Positions 35,518-48,400 of a stretch of 64,000 nucleotides of DNA are shown piece by piece. Location of the stretch: assembly GCA_023213315.1 (NCBI GenBank), contig JAKCPI010031656.1, forward strand, positions 93,401 through 157,400, given 5' to 3'. Below the pieces are notes generated by a model. It was not told where the DNA came from and did not search any database. It saw only the letters and a program-made list of their open reading frames with translations. The stretch comes from Euborellia annulipes (Eukaryota; Arthropoda; Insecta; Dermaptera; Anisolabididae). The translations under genes were made by a program, and so were the position numbers. How positions within the stretch are numbered: the stretch's first letter is position 1; the number at the start of each line of letters is the position of its first letter.

Positions 35518-36200
35518 TGAAAAAATCTGGTGTGGCTGACGCACAGCACACAACTTTCTCTTACCTTCGGTAATCGAAAGTTGTGTACTGTGCTTGTCAC
35601 ACCAGATTTTTTGTGTCGACATGTATTTAGTTCCCGACAGTACGGTACATATCGATTTTCAAGATGTAAAATTTATAAGTATGGGAAAATATTTATATTT
35701 TGTTACCATGGCAACCATTTCTCCTATCTTCCTATGGAGTACAAGAGTAAAGTGGTCTTCAGAAGATTTCAATGACAAAATGAGAATATACATTTTAAAG
35801 ACAATCTAAAAAATAATTGATTTTTGAATTAAAAAAAAAAATTCGTTTGGAGCAAATTTAGAGAAAATCGAAAAAAACTGAAAAAGTGCATCAGTAAAGT
35901 ACTTGTACTCTTTTGCCGATTTTGTTCAAAAGCTTCGTGTCACGTCCCATGGGGGTGCCTAACTTAAATATAAAATTTCAACCTCCTAGCTCTTTTCGTT
36001 CTTGAGATATTTTGTTCACATACAGATTTTGTTCACATACAGACACACCGACAGACAGACAGACCATGTCGCGGAAACCACTTTTTTAGATTCAGGGGAC
36101 CTCAAAACGTGTATATCCATCAAAATCTCGACATCGAATTTTTGACATGAATCCAATACTTTCTCTATATATATTAACATATAAGAGGTAAGAGAAAGTA
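35518..36200. mobile_element. Family H element, complete
   Basis: Same orientation as 4788-5470: TCTGGTGTGGC...GTCACACCAGA hairpin at 35521-35613, then AAGTGCATCAGTAAAGTACT, a short CAGA-type microsatellite at 36045-36064, CATCAAAATCTCGACATCG, and a TACTTTCTC...GAGAAAGTA hairpin ending at 36200. Confidence 0.8.
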
Positions 36201-36880
36201 AAAAAGTACTTAAAAAAGCATTTATTTACTCCATTTAATATTTCAATCAAATCTTTATTTACTCGGTGGTCATATTCTAGCACTTACGCATTGCTCTTAT
36301 CCATTAAAACCTGAAGACCTTTTAAGGATAAATTAATAACTCCTTAAATGAGATAATAAAACTCTTTCGTTTGAAAAAGAAAAATAAGCTTTAAAAGTTA
36401 AGACAATACAACCGAACCACTTATTTTTCTAACGCCCTCGAAATATCTTAAGACCTTACAGCCTCGGCTTTAAAATTTTTTTTTTATCATCGATAGAAAA
36501 ATGTTGCCTTAGAGTGGATTTAATAGTGGGCCTTGAGCTCCCGATGAAATTTTTTAAAATAACGAGGAATAGTTTCGATTAAAGATTTAAATCCGTCTCT
36601 GATCTTAATTACATTTAATAATTAAAAGGTTTGAAGATGTCCTCAATTAGAACCAAAACGCCGCCCTTACTTTAAAATACACATTCTATATAAATAAACT
36701 TGACCTGAACTTTTTTATTTCTCTTTAATTCCGAGCCATAAAATATCGTGTTGCTATAAAGATCAAGTAGATAAGTTTTAATTAAATTAAAAAGTAATAT
36801 TTTTTTAACGAATTTTAATTTGAGAAATTTGATTTTAAAAAAATTTGAATTTATTACAATAATTTTTAAAATAATATTCG
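36201..36880. other. AT-rich with a ribozyme remnant
   Basis: TTGAAGATGTCCTC...ACCAAAACGCC at about 36632-36665 retains the outline of the hammerhead family, with C3 and G12 lost. A minus frame at 36672-36911 has no recognised relatives. Confidence 0.4.
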
Positions 36881-37052
36881 TGCCCTTGACCTGTGACTCA
36901 GAGGTAATCATTAGCTTCTTGTGCTAGGGGTTGGGGTTTGCTCTCCGCCCCAAGCTAGAAAATTTATTTCAATGGAATTGGTTATAAATGGGTTGAAATA
37001 AATAATGACGAGCCTCTGATGTCAAAAAAGACAAACAAATAAAAAAAAAAAA
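36881..37052 (+). mobile_element. SINE family B, diverged
   Basis: GCCCTTGACCTGTGACTCAG head matches the copy at 4610, followed by a degenerate B-box, TTTATTTCAATGG body and a GATGTCAAAAAAGACAAAC tail before an A-run. Confidence 0.7.
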
Positions 37053-37871
37053 ATTAATTGTAGCAAAAGAAAATACATTTTCATAATTTAGCTCGTAACG
37101 CTGTATCCGATTCCTACCCAAAGCAGATATTTCATTTCATACAAGAATTTATATCAACTTAGGAAATAAAAAATATTTCTGGAATTCATCTGAAACTTCA
37201 GTTGAAGAAAAATAGTTTCGATATATTTAAAAAAAGAAATTATTTTGCCATCTGATCACGTTCATTTTTTCTAATTCAAGTCTCTGGCCCTTACAAAAAA
37301 AATATAACAAGAAGCGAGACTTATACTAAACCCCAGAGCAATGTGAACTTGGCTGAGATATAGGCCTACATAGCAATAGGAATAATTCTAGATAATTTTA
37401 TTTGGCCTCCCAAAAAGACTGGGCAGAATGATTAATGATTGATGATGCAGCAATAAAACGTCTCATTATTGATATAACAGCCGGAAACATTTTGTTTAGC
37501 TGCTCCTGAATAATTTATTTTATTCCCTTTGTCCTAACCATTTGCAGAGATATATTTTGTTCATAATTGAAAGAGGCTTAAAAAAAATAATTTATTTGCA
37601 GATTTTTAAGAAAAAAGTGATCTTATTTCCTCAGGAAATGTATTTTGTTACAAAAATCACTCTTATAAAAAAATGTTGTCCATCCCCCACAGGTTAACAA
37701 GAGATATTGCACACTCAGAGAATATCTAGCATACATTCACAATTTGTGCTGAGTGCTTTGGAATAAAATCCCTTTGCTACTTACTGCACCTTTTTTTTTA
37801 ATTTAAAATTTTGTAGAAAAAAGATGACTCGCTGAGTAATAAAGATATTGTGGAAGATAAACAGCGATTCA
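37053..37871. other. No recognised feature
   Basis: AT-rich sequence with no complete element, exon or RNA gene that I can support. Confidence 0.45.
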
Positions 37872-37879
37872 TTTTTGGG

Positions 37880-38134
37880 CAAGGGCGGATCCAGAGGTGT
37901 TTCTCGGGGGGGGGGGGGGTAATCTGGTGTGACTGGTCGCACAGCACACAATTTTTTTTCTTAATTTCGGTAATTTAAAGACTTGTTTGCCAGAATATAA
38001 ATACAAATCAAATTTTTAAGTATTAATTTTTAAAATTTTACATTAAAAATAAATTTTTTTTCGAAAAAAAGTATTTTTTTCAAATCTTGGAGGGTAATTA
38101 CCCCCTTTACCCTCCCCCCTTGTATCCGCCCATG
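37880..38134. mobile_element. 260-bp hAT MITE, copy 3 (inverted)
   Basis: Inverted relative to the copies at 7136 and 29097, with ends CAAGGGCGGATCC and GTATCCGCCCATG. A perfect 8-bp duplication TTTTTGGG flanks it (37872-37879 and 38135-38142). The G-run at 37905-37919 is the complement of the C-run in the other copies. Confidence 0.92.
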
Positions 38135-38142
38135 TTTTTGGG

Positions 38143-39284
38143 TTAGCTAATCCTTTTTCGGAATAAAATATAATTTAAAAAGCCTGAACCTTGCAGTCAA
38201 GTTCACTCTACATTCAATTTCAAATGTATTTTTTATAGAAATCTTCCTAAATGTAATTTATGTTAATTCACTATCTTTAAAAGAATCTGAAAAAAAAATT
38301 CTTTTCTTCAAATAATAAATCATCAAATTATATAAATTTTATTAGGGGCGTACTCCTGTGAGTGGGAAAACATATGATCCTGAGTCAGGCCAATCCCAAA
38401 AAAAAAAAAAAAAAAACAATGATCAAGCCTTTTGATGGCCACCACCTCTATCTAGTTTTATAATACATTTAAAAGATAATTACCAAATTAATGGTTCTAA
38501 CAAATCCATCAAAACACGCCCTAAGATCAGATTAATTTCGTATTAGATAGCGGCTTATCAGATTTTGTTCATTAGCTTTGCGGAGAGTGTCAATCAAGAT
38601 TAATACCAAACAAGATTTTAAATTGTTCTACGTAATTAGTCCCCTCCCCCCGAATATCAAATGATCTGACCCTGATGGAGGGGGTATAATGATATGCTAT
38701 TCAAATTGTCGGAGATCTTAACGAAGTTCTTTGAGAAGAAGTAATGGCTTTTGGACCACAAGAAAATGTAATTATTAGTCCAGATTTATTTATAATCTTC
38801 TTAAGAGATTTAATTAAAATTTATTTGAATAAATCTGATCAACCAATAATTTAATAATAAGTAGCGAGATATTTTTATATCGAATAAATCAAATGAGATC
38901 CATTAAACAATTTTATTAACTTTGCCCACCAAAGCAGGTAAAGATAATGTAATCGTAAAGAAAATCGAAATTGAACTGAAGCTGCCAAAATGCGTTTTGA
39001 GGTCCTCTGAATCCATTTAAGTATTTTTTTGAATGATGTCTGTGTGTCTGTGTGTGTGTATGTCTGTATTAATTTTTTTCGTCAACGAAAACTCAAAAAC
39101 TATTTATTTTCAATTGTTTTGAAATTTTGCACACAGGTAAAGGCCAAGAACGTGAAAAGTTTTTTGTAAACATCGGGCCATTAGGGGCGCTCTAGAGGGG
39201 AGGTTAATATTTTTTTCTTACATAACCTATAATTTTTATATATACCGTATTCAGGAACTAGACTTTCCCTCGAGTAAAATGATA
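38143..39284. other. AT-rich with a family H-like fragment
   Basis: 38985-39085 carries GCGTTTTGAGGTCCTCTGAA followed by a TGTC/TGTG microsatellite, the H-family pattern in a diverged form. An A-run lies at 38399-38416. No gene is seen. Confidence 0.45.
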
Positions 39285-39696
39285 TACAGGGTGCCCGGAA
39301 ATAACAGGTACCTAGAAAAGGAGATGATTCTACATGAAAAAATAAGATTTTTTTTCCTATAAACTTAATATGCCCAGACGCTTCGTTTTCAAGATACAGG
39401 GAGTCAAAGTTGAATTTTTTTTTTGTTTTTTGCTAATATCTCGAGAACCGTTTGAGATACAATGTTTAGCTTCTGCACACGATTTATGCTCATTATTCCG
39501 CTTGTTTTATGCGTAAAGTGTAAACATTGTATCTCAAACGGTTCTCGAGATATTAGCAAAAACGAAAAAAAAAATTCAACTTTGACCCCCTGACTTGAAA
39601 ACGAAGCGTCTGGGCATATTAAGTTTATAGGAAAAAAAGTCTTATTTTTTAATGTAGAGTCATCTCCTTTTCTAGGTTATTTCCGGGCACCCTGTA
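39285..39696. mobile_element. Foldback MITE ending in TACAGGGTGC
   Basis: Arms from TACAGGGTGCCCGGAAATAAC inward through CTCGAGAACCGTTTGAGATA, nearly 200 bp each, are inverted repeats. TA lies on both sides, as expected for mariner-like targets. The loop includes TTTATGCTCATTATTCCGC. No coding capacity. Confidence 0.82.
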
Positions 39697-41955
39697 TAAT
39701 ATTTATATCCTTATTTGTTATAAATTTGTTAAAAAATTATTTTAATTTGAAAATTTAGTATAGGAGGTAGCATAGTGCAAAGTTGTGCGCTCGGCTTACT
39801 TAGTCCAACCCTTTATTTTTAGAGAAATAAATCAGAAGCTCCCTTGAGTATGGCGATCACGAGTTACCCGAGTTAAGGCTGACATTTTTTCCTGACCTTT
39901 GGACTAAACTAACAGGTCATCTCTTAACAATAACAGTCAATTCGCTTTATTTCTCACTTCCACTGCGAAGATTTTTCTTTTAGAAAGTCTCTACTTTTGG
40001 CTCTTTCCAACAATTAAATTTTTTGTGTAAGTTAATTATACCTTACTTTGATTTAATTTTTCTTTCACGAATTCTGTTCGGATTATCCGAAATTTTGGAT
40101 TTTCCCGGTTCTATTCTATTACGTTAGTCTTCTCAAGCACTTGGCGTGGGAGTTGCGAGCGATGCCTAAACACCAGGCGCTCACCGTCTAGGGAGTTGCT
40201 ATTAATATTTAATGTAAATGTTTACTTTATTAAATGTTTTGTTTCTTTATGCATTAGTGAGTTGGTCATTTGGTTTTGCCTGCCATCTACTAATTTATGC
40301 ACCCTTAGATAATTAATTATAAATTTATTTTCTGCCAGAACCTTTTCTATAGGATTTCTTTCAGTTACATAATTTGTAGATAACGTTTGCTTATCGTGGA
40401 TGCATTACAGCAATCCCCTCTAATACCTGTGGTAGAATTCCTTATTAGTGCCTTGTTTTTTGCAATGCGTGACCTCCAAAAAAATCTTTTAATAAGAACC
40501 ATAAACTCAGCTATTATGTAGATATACAATGATCCATTTTAGAGAGGACATTATAATGATTCACTCTTTCCCACTAAATTTCAAGCTGTCATCAGCCATT
40601 GAATAACTTTAGAAACAATAGAGACGGAATTTCTCATTCATGTTTGATGATTATCAACTCATAAATTCTCTTATTAATTTTTTATTTATTTTTTTTTAAT
40701 AATATATGCATCATTCATTTTAAACCTTTAAGGAGAAGGCAAAAAAAATTTTCACTCCTTTTAGAGGAGTTTTATTTATTTATTATTTCAAATATCCTTT
40801 ATGGAAATATATAATCTGTTTAAGTAATTAATTAATAAAATTTATAATGAAAAGAAATCTTTGTCAATCTGAAGTGGAGGGGAGGGGCGGCGTACGTATT
40901 GTAAGATGCAGTCGTCATTCTGCCAGCTCATCTTCAAAAATCTTAAAAAAATAGAGGTGTGGTCATGTATATTTTGACGTAGTTGAAATGTTTTCCTCAT
41001 GACTTAATTTAAATAATTCAATTAATTGATTCAACAACTTCCGAAAATGATAATCAATTTGGAGGGGTAGAGAGTTAAAGAGTGGGAGTTATTCTTTGTC
41101 ATGGTTGTAATTTAAAAGATTTTGAGAGAACTGGCCGGTCAAACGCTCAGGATTTCGTTTTGCTAGCGATACACACAGTATGTAATTTAAAAATAGAATA
41201 TTATACATAATTGTAATTATACAGATGAGAGAAAACAGATGGCTGGGTAGTAATGAAATACGCCTCAAGATAATTATTGTAATTAATATTGCAATTTTTA
41301 CTACAATGGATATTATTGAATATACAAATGTAATTTCTATTATTTTTAATATTGTATTTATATTGTTTTAGTTATCTTCATTTTATAAATGTATGTTTTG
41401 TAACCATTTTTAGCCAAATAGCTGTGAGCTAAACGAGCGAATTTATAAAAAAAATGAAAAATTTCTATATTTTGTGTAAATATTATATAATTTTATACTA
41501 GGGTATAGTACCCTAATTAATTTACATTCTTGTATTTTATATATTCTGAAAATAAAATAAATAAATAAATAAATAAACAAATTATTTCAATTCCAGGATT
41601 TAGTGTTTTTACTATCTCCTTTCATAAAATTATTATTAGGTGTCTGATGCATATTATTCTAATTTCTTTTGCAATATCTGCTTATGTTTGAAGAATTTTA
41701 ATGATATAATTTCGAAGTAGAAGGTCAATGTTTATAAAGAAAGAATATGACAAAAAAGAAACATTTAATGAAGATCGAACGTGAGGATTTTTTGTAATTT
41801 TAAACCTCATAAAAAGTTGCCATTTTTTATAGTTGGGATCTTATTTTAAAACTATCTCCATTGAAGTTTTAAACTTTTTACTTGCTTCCTAGAAAAACAT
41901 GGAGAATAATAATCAAGTTCAAATAAACTCCGGAGATAAGTTAGTTAAACTCTAA
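39697..41955. other. AT-rich, probable TIMP intron
   Basis: (AAATA)n-like sequence at 41555-41578 and AT-rich DNA. I found no exon with supporting splice sites and no complete element. Confidence 0.45.
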
Positions 41956-43022
41956 GGGCCGGTTGCTTCATCCTGGGTGAGCTTGTTAGCCCCGACTTTT
42001 TTTGTAGTGCAGAAACCCACTTCAGTTTTATTTTTATAGTAAAATATACGATATTTCATCATTTTATTGCTAAAAGAAGTATTCTAGAAGTACATATATT
42101 TGTTATTTTACCTTATATTCTACTTATTTTATCAATAAAATGATGAAATGTTGTATATTTTATAAAATATGTTATAGGCTAGGGCCCGCTTGCATCAGAT
42201 CTCGTCGCCATATTTAGCCCTGAGTTAACCTCACTTTTGAGTAATTTCATATAGATATATGGGGAATTGGAGCCAAGGTCCGGGCTAAAGTTAGCCCAGG
42301 CCCAAAGGTGGGGCTAAGATTTAGCCCTGGGTTGACACGTACGAACATGTATTATGAACACAAGCATCCTAACTTCACCAATATAAAAATATAAAAAATA
42401 ATATAAATGCAATCTGGAATCTACCGTTTTTTTGTTATTATTCATTTTATGTCAATCAGGATTATACTCGTATATCCAGGTTATATTGCAAGTTGTTGAA
42501 TATTCTAACTTCATCTAAGGCATTGCACATGTCTTGTTAATAAAACTATTTGTTTTCAAATTGAATGCAAATTGATATAATATTGATATTAAATATTTAT
42601 ATAAATATTTTCAGTTGATATTACTTCTTGTCAGGTGAAAATAAAAGGTATATTTCTTTTTGAAATTATCTTTATTTGAGCCACACAGCTGGCAATTTGT
42701 CAAAATAGTTGTGAAGATTGGAACAATTGACAAATTGTTATGTGAACACTAATAAATCTTGTTTATTTTTTTGAAAATTTTCAAATTTTAGCAAAAAAAA
42801 AAATTAAATTCTTATATTTAAATGTATATTAATAATATTTATTTAAATTATGGGTGCTAATATCAATTTTTATTTTTAATAATTTTTATAAGATGCCTTA
42901 ATGGAGTTGCAAACTTCACAAACAGAACATGATTTGTTCCCCCGGAAGAGGGTTTCTGCATTACAAAAAAAAGCCATTTAGCCCGGGGCTAACAAGCTCA
43001 CCCAGGATGAAGCAACCGGCCC
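41956..43022. mobile_element. Harbinger-like TIR element next to the TIMP exon
   Basis: TIRs begin GGGCCGGTTGCTTCATCC and run with small gaps through CTGGGTGAGCTTGTTAGCCC. The right end is the inverse, GGGCTAACAAGCTCACCC to GCAACCGGCCC. TAA flanks both sides (41953-41955 and 43023-43025), a 3-bp duplication typical of PIF/Harbinger elements. No transposase frame is left in about 1.07 kb. Its right end lies 24 bp before the start-codon exon of TIMP. Confidence 0.82.
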
Positions 43023-43046
43023 TAAAATAGCTTAATTTGATTTTCA

Positions 43047-43174
43047 GAGTGCTGCCTAGGCCATGGCTCCTGTGCTTCCTTCGGCTGTCCTATTCCTTGC
43101 CCTGGTGGCCACGTGCTCAGCATGCTCCTGTCTACCCAGGCATATGCAGGCGGTGTACTGCAGATCCGACTTTG
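43047..43174 (+). CDS. TIMP, start-codon exon
   Basis: Tissue inhibitor of metalloproteinases: a secreted protein that blocks zinc metalloproteinases by laying its N-terminal cysteine on the catalytic zinc. Translation starts at ATG 43063 in a strong context (GGCCATGG). The first 20 residues (MAPVLPSAVLFLALVATCSA) form a signal peptide whose cleavage leaves Cys1. The mature start CSCLPRHMQAVYC fits the TIMP signature CxCxPxHxQxxxC, with Cys1, Cys3 and Cys13 at the family positions and Ser2 as in some vertebrate TIMPs. The exon starts after the acceptor TTGATTTTCAG and has 16 nt of 5' UTR. It ends in phase 1 at the donor G|GTGAGA. The exon is clearly richer in GC than its flanks. One usual proline (after His) is Met. 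Confidence 0.93.
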
Positions 43175-43264
43175 GTGAGATTTCTTTATTTTTGCATAAA
43201 GATTCAAATTAGGGTAGCCAATGAATTGATAGGAAGCCTATAATTCTATTCTTCTTGAATTTTA

Positions 43265-43380
43265 AAATTTAGATCCTGGTTCGATTCCAGGGGGCCATGG
43301 GATGTTTGGCCTCGCCAATAAATAACACTCACAGCTTTTTTAGATGTAAGCTTATATCTCAAAAATATTTAACTTAAAAA
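43265..43380 (+). mobile_element. SINE family A, 5'-truncated
   Basis: Starts within the B-box region (GGTTCGATTCCAG) and continues through GATGTTTGGCCTCGCCAATA to an ATCTCAAAAATATTTAACTT tail. The A-box half is missing. It lies about 90 bp inside the TIMP intron. Confidence 0.8.
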
Positions 43381-44024
43381 AGTAGTTATCTAAAGCGATT
43401 TTCACTTCTTGATAGTCGAATTGTTTTTGATTTGAGCTAATCTTTTCACAATTCTAAATATTTTTCAAATAATATTTGTAGATAAATAAAAATTGAATAG
43501 TAGATCGTGGCAGTAGCTGGTATGATGGGTGGTTCAAAGCAAAACTAGACCAAGTCTAAAAGTAAACAATTTTCTTATTTTTCCCTTTATGGATAGTAAA
43601 ATATGGTAGTTTTTTGGTGTAATAATGAACCATGTCCGAATTTCAATACTAATCTTGTAGAATGTAGCAGTTTCTTAATGCAAAAAAAAAATATCTGAAA
43701 AAATCCAAAAATCTGAATATAAAATTTAAAATATGTACTTGGATAAAGTATAATTCAATTGCTGAGATATAAAATAAATAAATGTTGTATATAAATATAG
43801 GGCTTTAAGTTTTTCTTCAAAAGAGTAAAAAGTGGACTTGGTTCACTTTTGCTCTGAACCCCTCATATGTTGAACATTACACATTAAAAGCTTAAATTTT
43901 GACGTATGACTTGTGGGTATTTTTAAGAAAATTATATTCACTTGACTAAGAAAGCAAATATGTTGTATTAATAACAACAACAACAACAACTCTATTTTAT
44001 ATTTTGTATAACAATTTGAATATA

Positions 44025-44082
44025 CTCTTTGAAAGCTGAAGAAGGCAGGGTGGATCCCAGTCGAAACATTCCTAATAAAGAG
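44025..44082 (+). ncRNA. Hammerhead ribozyme, partly decayed
   Basis: Outer stem I CTCTTT/AAAGAG, core CTGAAGA (44036-44042), extra A, stem II GGCAGGG...CCCAGTC with one A-A mismatch and one G-T pair, and GAAA (44063-44066). The cleavage region reads CATT, so the second stem III pair is lost, and inner stem I is weak. Core residues are otherwise intact. Confidence 0.55.
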
Positions 44083-44314
44083 GGTTTTATCATAAAATAG
44101 AAGCTGCATCCTCTTCCCTTATCCAGGATAAATATAAATTAAATTATTTTAGAAATACATTGTTCCTTGCTGACTCGCATTTTTCCACACCTAGCAGCAC
44201 TGTCTAGGGTGTGTTTTTTTATTTTATTTTTTCCTGTGCTGAGATTTATTGTTTATATATATATCAGTGAAAACATCAAGTAGAGCCTATAAATTTCTTA
44301 AGATTAAGACGTCG

Positions 44315-44402
44315 CCAAAATAAAATTTGTCGCATGAGACGGGATGCGAAGCTGACCCCCACACAAGAGGCAAAACCTCTACCACTATGCTAAAGCCCAG
44401 GG
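44315..44402 (-). mobile_element. SINE family C head fragment
   Basis: TTTGTCGCATGAGACGGGAT on the + strand and CTAAAGCCCAGGG at the end correspond to the middle and head of family C read on the minus strand. The A- and B-box regions are altered. Confidence 0.6.
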
Positions 44403-45401
44403 ACTTCCAAAAGTTTTCTTCATCATTTTTTGTAAATTCACTTTTCTAAATTACTTCATCATTTTCTTTCAAATAGTGAACACTTAAAAATAATTAAATA
44501 GGCTTTAAAACATTTTTGTTAATTTGCCCTTGGTTTTTATTAGTAAAAAAAAAAAAATAAAATAAAAGATCAAAAATATTTTTTTTTATATTAAACGTAA
44601 CAAAAATAAAGAAAGCGTGCCACTAAAAACAATTTGAATAAACATAAACATATAAAAAAACTTCAAATAGATTAACATGCGTTCAACGTGCGTTTATTTT
44701 AAATCCAAGGTGGCATTTTTGTTAATTGTTAAACAAGAAAATGAATAAAATAAAAATTTTAAAATTTGAATTATTACACTTTTCATTAGAAAATATTGCT
44801 AATATCTAAATGGCTTTCTCAAAAAAGATAAAATAATTACTTTATCTCAAGCAGTAGTTAATGTTGCCCTCCCCCCCCCCCACCTCTTCATGTTCTCCGG
44901 GGATTGCGAATTCTCATTTCGACGCTGACTAAATGCGCAAAGTCGTGCCAAGCCGATCCGACAACAAAGTTACGTTATTTTATGTTCGTAGTTACTAACA
45001 TACCTTAATAGGATTTCGTAATCATCCCAAAAAATGTTCCCCAACCCTTTCTTATCACCATCCAATTAAATTCATAAATATATCCTAAATCATTATTTTT
45101 TAAACTCTATCAGAGTAGAATCTTTGATATTTTTTTGCAATCAACGAATCTATATTTTGTCATCTTAATTTCCATTTCCAGTGACTTAGGAGAGGGCAAG
45201 GCTCCGTCTGGCTCATGAGACTTGAGCCCATTAATAAATTAACATTTACTACGTCCCAAATTAAATTGCGGGGTTGTTCTTATGGCATAATATTGCTAGA
45301 GATTTATTATTATTAATAAATTGATAAAATTTTATTATTATTGAAAAGAAGAAATTCGAATCTCATTTAAATTTGTATCAATATAATCAACATTAACAAT
45401 T

Positions 45402-45457
45402 TATCGTCCTGAAGATGGGATTACCATCATGGGAACGATCCCGAAACGTCGACGATA
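45402..45457 (+). ncRNA. Hammerhead ribozyme, best-preserved copy
   Basis: Stem I TATCGTC/GACGATA is perfect over 7 bp. Core CTGAAGA (45409-45415), extra T, stem II GGGAT/ATCCC perfect (45417-45421 with 45438-45442) around a 16-nt loop, GAAA (45443-45446), C-GTC with predicted cleavage after C 45450. Every invariant position is present. A GGCTGCCTAC box follows at about 45484. It lies in the sense strand of the TIMP intron between the first two coding exons, so it would be transcribed with the pre-mRNA. No inverted partner was seen. Confidence 0.85.
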
Positions 45458-48400
45458 TTTAAATAAGATTTTTATTTCATGCTGGCTGCCTACATCCACC
45501 TGCTCCTGTTTTATAATTCCTATTTAAAATTTTAATGTTTTGTGGAATATTGATTTCGTGTTGCTTTAAATTGTGACTGTAATGCAAATTTAATGAAAAG
45601 ATGGAGATATCTGCCAAAGTTGGGTGCATCAGGTTCAATAAAATTCCCAGAATAAGACCTCAGTTATTGGAAATTTTGACCAAGAGAGAGATGAATCTCA
45701 GGATCGATATAATTGTATGAAATAAATAATTTTTATTATTGACAAAGCCTGGACCGATCCATGTGCAATTTACAATATGTGTCCAATTTTCAATCACTGT
45801 GGATGGCCCAATAAATTTAGGTCGAATTGTCTTATTCTGGGAGTTTCGTTGAACCCCACGGTGCTATCTCCAAAACTATTATTATATTTCGTTTGATTTC
45901 GTGTATTTTTTTAATTAAAATTTTTTTTTAAATATATCCTATACATTTCCAAATGTTATATTATTGAAAACCCTCGAAAGCATCATATTTTAACTTCAAG
46001 TTTAAAATAAAAGTCAATTTAAAAACAAGAAAATCTACTTAAAGAGACTGGCTTATGAAATTTGGCATTCGGCAAATTTTATATTATTTTGAACGGATTA
46101 AGTTTTTATACATTTTAAATTATTATAATATTTTATAACCCATAAAAAGTTTTTCTTTCATTTTATAATATTTATAATCTATATATGCCGTATTTCTTAT
46201 TCAAAATAAAACTTATATTTTCATATTAAGAAATTAAAATATCAAACTGCCAATATATTAAAAGCTAATAAAAAAAATAAAAAATCGCATAAAAATAAAT
46301 ATAATTTATGAAAGATCTTTCTTATTTAAATATCTAGAGTGGAATTTTCTCTATAACATCCTAAGGGTGACTAGAATTGCAATTTTTTTCTGAACTTGAA
46401 AATTATCTCTGTAATAGTTACAAACACAAACATAAATTGGCTATTGAATGGTAATTATAATCTTGTTTTGTAAGCAAACATTTCAATGTGTTTAATAAGG
46501 GAACAAACTTTGAAAACAAAAGTTCCGAGTGCTTTTCGTTTTGGCTAAACAATTATCGTACTAATATTTATTTGAAAATTTAGAAAACTGCATTCAGAAA
46601 TAATATTATGCGAATAATTAAGTCCTTTTAAATGCAGGTCAAATTATGGAATCCATTTTACTTTCTGACACTATTAATATATAAAAGTGAAAAAGTACCT
46701 ACAGTATATATCTAATCCTCCAACTTTTTTTATATATCTTTACTCTTCAGGTCATAAAGACCCCACTAACTTAATGTACCACTTAATTCATATGTTTTGG
46801 CACTATCATAAAATTTCTTAACGCCATTGAGTTAGGCATCCCAACTGACACACGCACAGTAATGGCGTTGCGGGTCTGCATTAGGAACTGACCGAAAGTT
46901 CGGTTTCGGCCGAAACTAAAATTGAAGGCGAAATTCGGTTTCAGTTTCGGCTGAAAATCTTGTTTCGGTCGGACCGGGAAAATTTAAAAATTTCGATATT
47001 TATATTTTGTTTCCATCAGTGCCCCCCCCCCCACCCTTTTAAGGACTCAAATTTCTTTTGAATTTTATCTTATATCTAAAATTATACATAAAAATGATAA
47101 TAAATAGAAAGTTCCCCCACCCCCTCGTCTCCAAGCAAAAATTGCAATGACTCCACCGCTTTCAGCTATAAAAGTCAATCATTTTGTTTATAAATTGTGC
47201 GTATGTCGCTTTTTATTTTGCTTATATTTCTGGTGGTTCCCACTCATCGGAGATGAAATTTAGCAAATTTATAGTCCTAGAAGAAGTTGTAAGAAATTAA
47301 TAATAGGGAGAGAGAATCGGACCTAAGAGAGCGGTATACATCGCAAATCCCATAAAAATTTGTTCCGTTGAGTTGATAACTAAGTTCAGAACTTCTTAAT
47401 CAAATCTAACCTTTATAGGTCGTTTAGGATTAATTCTGATTACGGCCAGGTTTTGAAATTTAGTTGTCTCTTCTATTGTTGTTATTATTTCTTTTGAAGT
47501 TATTTTTTAATTATTCATGCCATGAAAAAAGATTTATCGTTCGTATTTTTCACATCTTAAATTTTGAAACAAATTTTAGCTATCTCTCAGAGGTTTGTGA
47601 CATTATTATTTGAAAGCGCAAATATCAACTCTAATATATTGCAATATATTCTGTAACAAACTCGTTTTCTTTTTTCTACCCTCAATTCATTGAATTGTCA
47701 AAAAATATTTTTAAAATCAATATTCTTAAGATGAGAATTGAAAATTCACATTCAACTATTCAATATAAGCGAAAAAGATTATTTATTCTAGAGTATTTGC
47801 TAAAGCCAAGCAATAACGCTAATTATGTTAGTTTTTCATAACGCATTCTTGCTTTATGTAAAGATCAATGTACGCAACTCGCTAATTCAAACTCCTTTCA
47901 ATTAAAACGATTAAATTTCTAATTCCTCTAATTGAGTGGGGTTAAAGCTGCTTCAAAGTTCCTTTAAGGGAAATTTTTTAGTTCACTGTTTTTTAGCAGC
48001 CACATCTAAGAAGAAAATTTCTTTCCCATTTATGTCATAATTCTGATCTTATCTTTTTATCATCAATCATTACGCCATATTCATTTAATTTATAATTCAG
48101 GATAAAGCTAATTGAAGATTAAAAAAAAATATCTATTGGGAATATATAAGCTTTAAAAATGAATTTGCATACCTAAGCAGATGGCATTTCTTTAATGATT
48201 ACATTGAGTAGGAGATATAATTAGTAAAAGTTAAATAGATTTAATTACCTACTGTGACGAAGGTAAACAATGAAGTCATAATCATTATGATGATGTAATA
48301 AAGGAACGAAAGACTTTATTTGAGAATAATCTGCAACGAAAAGTTTATTCTCTTTTTAATTCTATTAAATGCTAAATCTCATTTTATGAGAGGTGAAACA

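Larger units (their letters stand above)
43381..45401. other. TIMP intron sequence with remnants
   Basis: AT-rich. (AAC)n at 43974-43990 and a C-run at 44870-44881. A SINE fragment and a ribozyme remnant are listed separately. The minus frame at 43843-44109 runs across the ribozyme remnant and is not a gene. Confidence 0.45.
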
